DNA of 6,061 nucleotides from an uncultured Chromatiaceae bacterium (GTDB lineage: Bacteria > Pseudomonadota > Gammaproteobacteria > Enterobacterales > Alteromonadaceae): NCBI GenBank assembly GCA_946482615.1, contig CAMLSF010000201.1, positions 1 to 6,061 of the forward strand, read 5' to 3'. Under the pieces are notes generated by a model that was not told the origin of the DNA, made no database searches, and saw only the letters and a list, made by a program, of their open reading frames with translations. The first letter of the stretch is position 1, and every line of letters starts with the position of its first letter. Shown here piece by piece: positions 1 through 4,862 of the stretch. The position numbers and the translations under genes are program-made.

Positions 1-71
1 ACTTCTGGCGTGAGCTGCGTCATGCAGGATTGGTGCATCCAAATGCGCCACTGCCGACTGACAAAGCATAG
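1..71 (+). CDS. Aldo/keto reductase, C-terminal end only (partial)
   Basis: This is the tail of a gene that begins before the window. The reading frame starts at base 3 and runs 22 codons to a TAG at 69-71. It encodes a peptide containing FWRELRHAGLVHP followed by NAPLP. That pattern (aromatic-Trp, a short helix, Gly-Leu, then Ala-Pro-x-Pro near the end) resembles the extreme C-terminus of aldo/keto reductases of the D-threo-aldose 1-dehydrogenase / L-fucose dehydrogenase type, which are cytosolic NAD(P)-dependent oxidoreductases. The family call rests on this short tail from memory of the family, so it is tentative. Support that it is coding comes from its stop codon lying directly on the ribosome binding site of the next gene, as in an operon. 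Confidence 0.5.
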   Translation, partial: FWRELRHAGLVHPNAPLPTDKA

Positions 72-74
72 GAG
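70..74 (+). promoter_or_regulatory. Ribosome binding site overlapping the upstream stop
   Basis: An AGGAG Shine-Dalgarno sequence overlaps the last two bases of the upstream TAG stop and sits 8 bases before the ATG at 83. The arrangement suggests that ribosomes finishing the upstream gene re-engage here, and it fixes the start of the SRPBCC gene. Confidence 0.75.
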
Positions 75-82
75 ACGTTATC

Positions 83-523
83 ATGGCAAAAGCATCTGCA
101 TTTATCGATATTCCTGTGTCAGCGACAGAGGTGTGGCAACTCATTGGTGGCTTTAATTCGCTTCCTGACTGGTTACCTTATATACCAAGGTCTGAATTAA
201 CTGAGGGGGGACGAGTCCGTCATTTAGTGAACCCGGTTGGCGGTATTATTATCGAGCGTTTGATGGCGTTTGATGAAATAGCGCGAAGTTACAGTTATCA
301 CATACTGCAGGCTCCATTTCCGGTGAAAAACTATTTTTCGACATTGCGGGTGGTGCCGCAATCTGCTGAAAACAGTGCTCGAGTGGAATGGTTTGGTGAA
401 TTTACTCCTGTTGGTATACCTGACGAAGATGCAGTTGAATTGTTTCAGGGCATTTATGAGGGTGGTTTAGAGGCATTACAGCACTATTTTATTGAAAAAA
501 AACAACGCTATTTAGGCGTGTGA
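83..523 (+). CDS. SRPBCC family protein (polyketide cyclase/dehydrase-like)
   Basis: A 146-residue cytosolic protein with the START/Bet v1-like helix-grip fold, which encloses a hydrophobic ligand cavity. Visible hallmarks are the opening strand ASAFIDIPVSATEVWQLIGGF (residues 4-24), where the strand-Pro-x-x-x-VW pattern leads into the first helix. Next come PDWLPYIPRSEL (28-39), strands around 44-60 and 66-78, and a late strand ARVEWFGEF (99-107). A long C-terminal helix follows at about 113-140, which closes the cavity in this fold. The length is normal for a single SRPBCC domain. The ATG at 83 has a good ribosome binding site. It lies 11 bases after a probable aldo/keto reductase, so the two are likely one operon, and the ligand may relate to that enzyme's substrate. 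No catalytic residues can be assigned; related proteins act as cyclases, dehydrases or simple ligand carriers. The family is sure, the reaction unknown. Confidence 0.85.
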   Translation: MAKASAFIDIPVSATEVWQLIGGFNSLPDWLPYIPRSELTEGGRVRHLVNPVGGIIIERLMAFDEIARSYSYHILQAPFPVKNYFSTLRVVPQSAENSARVEWFGEFTPVGIPDEDAVELFQGIYEGGLEALQHYFIEKKQRYLGV

Positions 524-550
524 ATTATTAATAATGTATTGCCAAAAGTT

Positions 551-588
551 CAGCAGCTAAAGTTGATGCTCATCTACTTTAGCTGCTG
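551..588. terminator. Hairpin between convergent genes, probable bidirectional terminator
   Basis: A perfect 13-base inverted repeat, CAGCAGCTAAAGT at 551-563 and ACTTTAGCTGCTG at 576-588, is separated by 12 bases that can form a few further pairs (GAT/ATC). It lies between the stop of the plus-strand gene at 523 and the stop of the minus-strand gene at 595. The T-runs are weak: TTATT after it on the plus strand and AACTTTT on the minus strand. It may therefore end transcription in both directions, better on the minus strand, or may mainly stabilise mRNA 3' ends. Confidence 0.65.
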
Positions 589-594
589 CGTTAT

Positions 595-1344
595 TCAGTG
601 TCTGGCGTTTCGAGCCTGCTCAAACAGCTGTTTGACCGGCGCTTTTACCTGATTAAACTCAAGTTGTTCGCCTTCAGGACCTTTGCAATAGGCCAAAGCC
701 CAGCCATTGGATTTGCCTTCATTAATTTCAAAGGCATTGCTGCTGACAGGCGCCTGTTGCCGTTCTTGCTCGGAAGCTGCGTCTGTGTTTCTGTTGCAGC
801 GCACATTGTCCATACCGCGATCCCTGGCCGCTTGTTCAAAATCGGCAATAAACTGGTCGAAGTTGACCTGTTCACTGACCTGAAAAGACACATGCATATT
901 GGTTGGGAAGGCCGGAGCTGTAAACTCATGTTTAGCAGCGTAAGTGCCTTCAGTCCAGGGTTTTTGCTGAGCATCACGGTATTGCAGTAATTCAATGACT
1001 ACATTGTTAAACTGAATAAAGACCACATCCAGCCGCTGATCACCGCTTCTTAAATCAGGAACTCCGGTCGCTCCCGGGTTTAGTTTGCGTTGGGTCGCGT
1101 ACAACGCATCGGTTTGCATCAGGGTGTTGTGAATGCTGGCTCCCTGAAAATTACCGTCCCGCATAATTTCAGTACCACCCAGCACTTCGGTATAAAAACG
1201 GTAAGCACGGTCTATATTGCTGACTGTGATACCAAAATGTTGCACACCTTGGATACTTGCGGCTACAGAGCGGTTTGGCTCCGCCTGAGTTGATAAAGTG
1301 GCCAGTGTGGATAACATAGCCAGAGCGATAACTTGTTTTTTCAT
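595..1344 (-). CDS. Exported VOC (glyoxalase/dioxygenase-fold) family protein
   Basis: A 249-residue protein of the vicinal oxygen chelate superfamily, predicted to leave the cytoplasm. It opens with a signal peptide: MKK, a hydrophobic stretch VIALAMLSTLATL, and a likely signal peptidase I cut after STQA (residue 21). Two βαβββ modules follow, roughly 31-125 and 145-235. The first carries the classic GVQHFGITVSNIDRAYRFY opening. Residues at the usual metal positions are all present: His36, Glu118 (VVIELLQY), His151 (NMHVSFQV) and Glu229 (GEQLEFNQV). Cys183 and Cys220 could form a disulfide in the periplasm. The start is the ATG at 1344, with GGAG 8 bases before it; an in-frame TTG immediately upstream (1347) is less well spaced and would only add one residue. 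It lies 95 bases downstream of yqhD on the same strand and may share its transcript. Glyoxalase, dioxygenase, resistance or binding roles are all possible; the substrate cannot be read from the sequence. Confidence 0.85.
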   Translation of the reverse strand: MKKQVIALAMLSTLATLSTQAEPNRSVAASIQGVQHFGITVSNIDRAYRFYTEVLGGTEIMRDGNFQGASIHNTLMQTDALYATQRKLNPGATGVPDLRSGDQRLDVVFIQFNNVVIELLQYRDAQQKPWTEGTYAAKHEFTAPAFPTNMHVSFQVSEQVNFDQFIADFEQAARDRGMDNVRCNRNTDAASEQERQQAPVSSNAFEINEGKSNGWALAYCKGPEGEQLEFNQVKAPVKQLFEQARNARH

Positions 1345-1352
1345 CAAAATAA

Positions 1353-1358
1353 CTCCTT
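1353..1358 (-). promoter_or_regulatory. Ribosome binding site of the VOC gene
   Basis: The minus strand reads AAAGGAGTT here. The GGAG core ends 8 bases before the ATG at 1344 but only 5 before the alternative TTG at 1347. This favours the ATG and a protein beginning MKKQ. Confidence 0.7.
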
Positions 1359-1439
1359 TGTTAAGCCCCGGGCCGCATTTTTAGTGGGCGGCACTTAGGG
1401 CTGTCTGTAGTGAATAGCTGGTTGTAGTGTTCGATTCGA

Positions 1440-2606
1440 TCAGGCCGCTGTTTGCAGCACGATACGGCTGATCTCCGGGGTGATATCTGCATGTTCCCCT
1501 AAAGCTGTCATGCCATGTTCTGTTAGTTTGCTGACAATATCTTCGATGCTGGACCCGCTGATGCCATAGCCGGAAAGTTGAGTTGGAACACCCATCACTT
1601 CAAAGAAAGCACGGGTTGATTCAATAGCCGCGTCAATACGATCATCTTCACTGCCCTGATGCAGCCCCCAAACTCGTGCTGCATACTGCAGCAGCTTGGC
1701 TTTTTTCTGATGACGTCGGGTTTGCAACATAGCCGGCAGCACAATGGCCAGTGTTTGCGCATGGTCCAGGCCATGTAAGGCGGTTAATTCATGCCCTATC
1801 ATATGAGTGGACCAGTCCTGTGGCACACCAGCACCGACATAACCGTTCAACGCCATGGTGGCAGCCCACATGATATTGGCTCTGACCTGATAATCCTCTG
1901 GGTTCTTCAGTGCTTCAGGACCCTCTTCAATCAGAGTCTGAAGCAAGCCTTCTGCCAGTCTGTCCTGGACTTTGGCATTCACCGGATAGGTCAGGTACTG
2001 TTCTATGGTATGAACAAATGCGTCGATCACACCGTTTGCGATTTGGTGTTTAGGCAGGCTGAACGTAGTTACCGGGTCCAGCACAGCAAACTTAGGGATC
2101 ACTAAATCAGATTTAAACACCAGCTTATCGCCGGTTTCCCTGCGGCTGATCACAGCACCCGCATTCATTTCTGAACCTGTAGCCGGCAGAGTCAGCACAG
2201 CGCCTATAGGCACAACACTGCTCAGCTCCAAATTACCGCTGGCAAAGCGGGTCAGGATAGTCCAGGGGTCGTCCTGGTAATGCAAAGCTGCGGCAATAAA
2301 CTTGGTGCCATCGATGACAGAGCCACCCCCAATTGCCAGTAAAAAGTTGATTTGATGTTCGCGGCCAAGTTTAACGGCCTGCATCAGAGTGGCGTAGTCA
2401 GGGTTAGGCTCTATGCCGCTGAACTCGATGACAAAATGGCCGGACAGGGCATCAAGCACCTGTTGCAGTACACCATTACGTTGCACACTACCGCCGCCAT
2501 AAGTCAGCATAACTCTGCTGCCCTGGGGTAACTGTGCTGCAATTTCAGCAATTTGATCTTTACCAAACAACACTTTAGTTGGAGCGTAGAGCGTAAAGTT
2601 AAACAT
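1440..2606 (-). CDS. yqhD: NADPH-dependent aldehyde reductase YqhD (iron-type alcohol dehydrogenase)
   Basis: A 388-residue cytosolic group III (iron-containing-type) alcohol dehydrogenase that matches E. coli YqhD (387 residues) along its whole length. YqhD reduces short-chain and toxic aldehydes such as glyoxal, methylglyoxal, acrolein and lipid-derived aldehydes to alcohols with NADPH. The N-terminal nucleotide-binding domain shows YGGGSV at 36-41 and IGGGSVIDGTKF at 92-103, then LTLPATGSEMNAGAVIS at 138-154. The C-terminal helical domain carries the expected metal ligands: Asp195 and His199 (NGVIDAFVHT), His268 (DWSTHMIGHELTALHG) and His282 (GLDHAQTLAIVLPA). The C-terminal end also aligns, so the gene is intact. 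The start has AGGAGA 6 bases upstream. It is divergent from a LysR gene, whereas in E. coli the neighbouring activator is the AraC-type YqhC, so control probably differs here. The VOC gene follows on the same strand. Confidence 0.95.
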   Translation of the reverse strand: MFNFTLYAPTKVLFGKDQIAEIAAQLPQGSRVMLTYGGGSVQRNGVLQQVLDALSGHFVIEFSGIEPNPDYATLMQAVKLGREHQINFLLAIGGGSVIDGTKFIAAALHYQDDPWTILTRFASGNLELSSVVPIGAVLTLPATGSEMNAGAVISRRETGDKLVFKSDLVIPKFAVLDPVTTFSLPKHQIANGVIDAFVHTIEQYLTYPVNAKVQDRLAEGLLQTLIEEGPEALKNPEDYQVRANIMWAATMALNGYVGAGVPQDWSTHMIGHELTALHGLDHAQTLAIVLPAMLQTRRHQKKAKLLQYAARVWGLHQGSEDDRIDAAIESTRAFFEVMGVPTQLSGYGISGSSIEDIVSKLTEHGMTALGEHADITPEISRIVLQTAA

Positions 2607-2612
2607 GATGTT

Positions 2613-2618
2613 TCTCCT
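2613..2618 (-). promoter_or_regulatory. Ribosome binding site of yqhD
   Basis: The minus strand reads AGGAGA, ending 6 bases before the ATG at 2606. This supports the MFNFTLYAPT start, which also matches the N-terminus of E. coli YqhD. Confidence 0.75.
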
Positions 2619-2708
2619 GATTATGAATGCTCATCACTTTGTTGAGCGGGTTTCGAACTGGTATGCGCTCATCTTAGGAGGAGTAGAAACAACCCGGTAG
2701 CTAGTGAA

Positions 2709-2729
2709 TAGTTGTTTGATTGGCAACTA
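2709..2729. promoter_or_regulatory. Candidate LysR operator between yqhD and its divergent LysR gene
   Basis: TAGTTG at 2709-2714 and CAACTA at 2724-2729 form a perfect 6-base inverted repeat with a 9-base spacer. Its core, TTG-N9-CAA, contains the T-N11-A pattern (T2713, A2725) typical of LysR-type recognition sites. It lies in the 178-base divergent region, about 55 bases before the LysR start and about 100 before the yqhD start. That position would suit both autoregulation and control of yqhD. This is inferred from pattern and position only. Confidence 0.5.
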
Positions 2730-2741
2730 ATGGTTGATAAT
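2712..2741 (+). promoter_or_regulatory. Candidate sigma70 promoter of the LysR gene at 2785
   Basis: A possible -35 TTGTTT (2712-2717) and -10 GATAAT (2736-2741, five of six consensus bases) are separated by 18 bases, which would give a leader of roughly 37 bases. The -35 falls within the inverted repeat at 2709-2729, so bound regulator would be expected to block it, the usual LysR autorepression layout. The -35 match is weak. Confidence 0.35.
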
Positions 2742-2784
2742 CTGGTGCTGAATACCTGGTTAGGTTTATTTTGGGAGAACCCCC

Positions 2785-3738
2785 ATGGATGAATTCCGTG
2801 CTGTGATGTTATTTGTTCGGGCTGCTGAGGCTGGTAACTTTAATAAAACTGCTGTAGCGCAAGGCATGACGCCTCAGGCTGTCAGCAAAACTATACTGCA
2901 GCTGGAACATCACTTAGGTTTCCGGCTTTTTCACCGAACCACCCGAAAAACTACATTAACTGAAGACGGACAGCGTTTTCTTGAATCCGTCAGGCCCAAT
3001 ATTGAAGGCTTAAGTCAGGCGCTGACCTCTGCCAGGCAGTCGGCTCAGGACACTGAAGGATTAATCCGGATCTGTGCGACCCGTAGTGTAGGTATTCAAC
3101 TGTTATTACCGCTTATTACTGAGTTTCGCAGCACTTTTCCTGCGGTAGAGTTTGAACTGGTGATGGACGAACGGATCACGGATCTGGTCTCCAATCGCAT
3201 CGATATCGGCTTTCGTTCGGGCTCCATGCCTGAGCTTCAGGTGATTTCACGACGGCTGTTTCCGCTTCGGCTGATCCCCTGTGCTGCCCCTTCTTATCTA
3301 AAGCAATACGGTATGCCAGATAGCATTCAGCAATTGCAGAACCAGCATTTATGCACGGGCTATCGCCATGCCATTACAGGCAAGCTGATGCCATGGGAGT
3401 TTGAGGTAGACGGAGAAACCCGCTTAGTTTCGGTTCCGGCGGTATTTTGTTCCAATGATTCAGGTGTGGAAATGGAGGCCATACTGGCGGGGCATGGTGC
3501 CGGACTGGTGGATAGCTTGTTAGGCATTCCTCATATTCGTAGTGGTGCTCTGGTGCCTTTTCTGGTGGATCAAATCAGTTCAAGAATGGGGGTTTATATT
3601 TATTATCCACACCGGACTGATATTCCCCGTCGTGTCAGGGCTTTTATTGATTTTGCAGTACAGAAACTGTCAGCTAACCCTTTGTATGTGCCTTCTTTGG
3701 AAGAGCTGTTGCAGTATCAGCACCGATTCCGGCCCTGA
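2785..3738 (+). CDS. LysR-family transcriptional regulator, divergent from yqhD
   Basis: A 317-residue DNA-binding regulator of normal LysR architecture. The winged helix-turn-helix occupies residues 1-60: FVRAAEAGNFNKTAVAQGMT, then PQAVSKTILQLEHHLGFRLF and HRTTRKTTLTEDGQRFLE. A linker helix follows at about 62-90, and a periplasmic-binding-protein-like effector domain at about 92-295 begins GLIRICATRSVGIQLLLPLI. It resembles the large CrgA/YafC-like LysR group, with DxLVSNRIDIGFRSG in the effector domain; the usual arginine-rich end is extended by about 20 residues. The GGGAGA ribosome binding site lies 6 bases before the ATG. Position opposite yqhD makes yqhD the natural target, with the ligand perhaps an aldehyde or a related electrophile. 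Cysteines at 97, 166, 190 and 222 could be redox or electrophile sensors, but nothing proves this. Confidence 0.92.
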   Translation: MDEFRAVMLFVRAAEAGNFNKTAVAQGMTPQAVSKTILQLEHHLGFRLFHRTTRKTTLTEDGQRFLESVRPNIEGLSQALTSARQSAQDTEGLIRICATRSVGIQLLLPLITEFRSTFPAVEFELVMDERITDLVSNRIDIGFRSGSMPELQVISRRLFPLRLIPCAAPSYLKQYGMPDSIQQLQNQHLCTGYRHAITGKLMPWEFEVDGETRLVSVPAVFCSNDSGVEMEAILAGHGAGLVDSLLGIPHIRSGALVPFLVDQISSRMGVYIYYPHRTDIPRRVRAFIDFAVQKLSANPLYVPSLEELLQYQHRFRP

Positions 3739-3771
3739 ACGCATAGGTTGTCAAAGCAGCAGTTGTAACGG

Positions 3772-3789
3772 AGTTCTGCGCTCAGAACT
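3772..3789. terminator. Small hairpin between the two convergent LysR genes
   Basis: AGTTCTG at 3772-3778 and CAGAACT at 3783-3789 form a perfect 7-base stem with a CGCT loop. It lies in the 49-base gap between two convergent genes and runs 2 bases into the stop codon of the minus-strand gene. No T-run follows on either strand, so intrinsic termination is doubtful. It is recorded as the only terminator-like structure here. Confidence 0.3.
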
Positions 3790-4699
3790 AAGCCGCGCCC
3801 ATCGCAGTTTTAGTAGCTATTTCAGTGATTAATGTGCGTAACCAGCGATGGGCTGGATCGTGGCGGTAGCGGACGTGCCAGGCCATTTCGACCGGAAAAG
3901 TACCTAAATCAACAGGGGCTGGCAGCACCTTTAAACGAGGATCTGTGGCCAGACGCTGACAGATTTGGCGTGGCAAAGTGGCGCAATAATCTGTCACCGC
4001 AATGATTTCTGGGATAGCCAGAAAATGCGTCACTGACACCACCACTTCCCGCTTAAGCCCTTTGCGTTCCAACGCCTGAAATAAGCCTGCTTTCAGACGG
4101 CCGGGCGGTAACATATTGACGTGTTTTAGATTTTCATACTGAGCAACAGAAATGCTGTCCGTAATGCCTGGATGATCGGCACGCACCACACAGGCCAGAC
4201 TATCCTCCATCAGATGTTGTACCACCAGGTTATCAGGCGGTTCTGTTATACGACCAATCACCATAGTGGTGGATCCCGAAATCACCCCTGTTTCTGCCAG
4301 GTCTGTGCCAAAAGGCGTCAGACGCAGTCTTATACCAGGGGCTCTGGCGCGCAGCTGCGCCACTATAGTTGGCATCAGCACAAATTCGACATAGCTGTTT
4401 GGTGCAATAGTGACCAGTTGTCTGGTGTGCGCCGGATCAAATTCCTGTTGACCCAGAATCACATCATCCATGCTGGCTAAAGCTGCGGCTATCACAGGCG
4501 CCAGCTCCAGTGCTTTTTGTGTCGGCTGCATGCCATAACGTTCACGGATAAAAAGCGGATCGTGCAGCAGGGTACGCAGTCGGGTCAGCGCATTGGACAG
4601 CGCAGGCTGGGTCATCCCAAGCCGTTCAGCGGCACGGGTGACGTTGCGCTCTTCCATCATAGCGAGGAAAACGGGGAACAGATTCAGGTCATATTTCAT
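3788..4699 (-). CDS. LysR-family regulator, NodD/NahR-like class, divergent from the OYE gene
   Basis: A 303-residue LysR-type regulator. The start MKYDLNLFPVFLAMMEERNV is typical of the NodD/NahR/LeuO-like branch. The helix-turn-helix continues as TRAAERLGMTQPALSNALTR (21-40) and LRTLLHDPLFIRERYGMQPT (41-60). The effector domain runs from about 92 to 290 and ends with the class signature WHVRYRHDPAHRWLR (274-288). This is a different LysR branch from the neighbour at 2785, so the pair is not a recent tandem duplication. Members of this branch sense small, often aromatic, molecules and usually activate a divergent operon. Here that would be the Old Yellow Enzyme gene starting at 4863, which is the likely target. 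The ATG at 4699 has no clear Shine-Dalgarno sequence, so translation may be weak; the conserved N-terminus nevertheless supports this start. Confidence 0.92.
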   Translation of the reverse strand: MKYDLNLFPVFLAMMEERNVTRAAERLGMTQPALSNALTRLRTLLHDPLFIRERYGMQPTQKALELAPVIAAALASMDDVILGQQEFDPAHTRQLVTIAPNSYVEFVLMPTIVAQLRARAPGIRLRLTPFGTDLAETGVISGSTTMVIGRITEPPDNLVVQHLMEDSLACVVRADHPGITDSISVAQYENLKHVNMLPPGRLKAGLFQALERKGLKREVVVSVTHFLAIPEIIAVTDYCATLPRQICQRLATDPRLKVLPAPVDLGTFPVEMAWHVRYRHDPAHRWLRTLITEIATKTAMGAA

Positions 4700-4701
4700 C
4701 C

Positions 4702-4725
4702 AGATATACTGTCAGGGATATATCT
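4702..4725. promoter_or_regulatory. Candidate operator: AGATATA inverted repeat
   Basis: AGATATA at 4702-4708 and TATATCT at 4719-4725 are a perfect 7-base inverted repeat with a 10-base spacer, starting just 3 bases upstream of the minus-strand LysR start. A third half-site, ATATCTG, lies at 4751-4757 and is the complement of CAGATAT at 4701-4707. The repeat overlaps the proposed -10 of the LysR gene and would suit autorepression. AT-rich sequence raises the chance of coincidence. Confidence 0.4.
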
Positions 4726-4751
4726 TAAATTCAATAAATAAATTAGTTGAA
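4722..4751 (-). promoter_or_regulatory. Candidate sigma70 promoter of the LysR gene at 4699
   Basis: On the minus strand a possible -35 TTCAAC (4751-4746) and -10 TAAGAT (4727-4722) are separated by 18 bases. The start of transcription would then fall near 4715 and leave a leader of only about 15 bases, in line with the missing Shine-Dalgarno. Both hexamers are imperfect. Confidence 0.3.
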
Positions 4752-4849
4752 TATCTGCTTTGGGCGCATGCTTGGTTCAACAAAAGGGGTCGCAGTGACA
4801 ACTGACTCCGGATTGCAAACCCAGACTTTAACCAACAAATTGAATTTAA
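4725..4849. repeat. 11-base inverted repeat spanning the LysR/OYE promoter region
   Basis: TTAAATTCAAT at 4725-4735 is the exact reverse complement of ATTGAATTTAA at 4839-4849, with 103 bases between them. A partial extra copy, TTGAAT at 4747-4752, pairs with ATTCAA at 4729-4734. The right arm ends just before the GAGGA ribosome binding site of the OYE gene and the left arm lies upstream of the LysR start. The repeat could serve DNA looping or be a pair of binding sites for one protein. Confidence 0.45.
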
Positions 4850-4850
4850 C

Positions 4851-4855
4851 GAGGA
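4851..4855 (+). promoter_or_regulatory. Ribosome binding site of the OYE gene
   Basis: GAGGA ends 7 bases before the ATG at 4863. There is no other in-frame start before the conserved domain, so this fixes the protein's N-terminal extension. Confidence 0.7.
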
Positions 4856-4862
4856 CACGAAA

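Noticed and set aside
598..990. Plus-strand open frame of 130 codons, and an overlapping minus-strand frame at 645-995
   Set aside because: Both lie inside the VOC gene in other frames, have no recognisable domain and no convincing ribosome binding site. The VOC frame carries a signal peptide and conserved motifs.
1372..1392. GCCGC/GCGGC inverted repeat between yqhD and the VOC gene, considered as a yqhD terminator
   Set aside because: The stem is only 5 bases with an 11-base loop and no T-run follows on the minus strand, so read-through into the VOC gene is at least as likely.
1791..2105. Plus-strand open frame inside yqhD
   Set aside because: It is antisense to a strongly conserved part of YqhD and its translation resembles no protein family.
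2629..2673. GCTCATC direct repeat (2629-2635 and 2667-2673) upstream of yqhD
   Set aside because: It is a single 7-base match, and its placement with one copy close to the yqhD ribosome binding site gives no clear regulatory reading; chance is a sufficient explanation.
3542..3832. Plus-strand open frame overlapping the end of the first LysR gene
   Set aside because: It begins within the LysR gene in another frame, and its hydrophobic translation is a frame artefact. It also runs into the convergent LysR gene.
4172..4805. Plus-strand open frames antisense to the second LysR gene (4172-4480, 4517-4741, 4593-4805)
   Set aside because: They mirror conserved LysR coding sequence and show no domain or start signal of their own.
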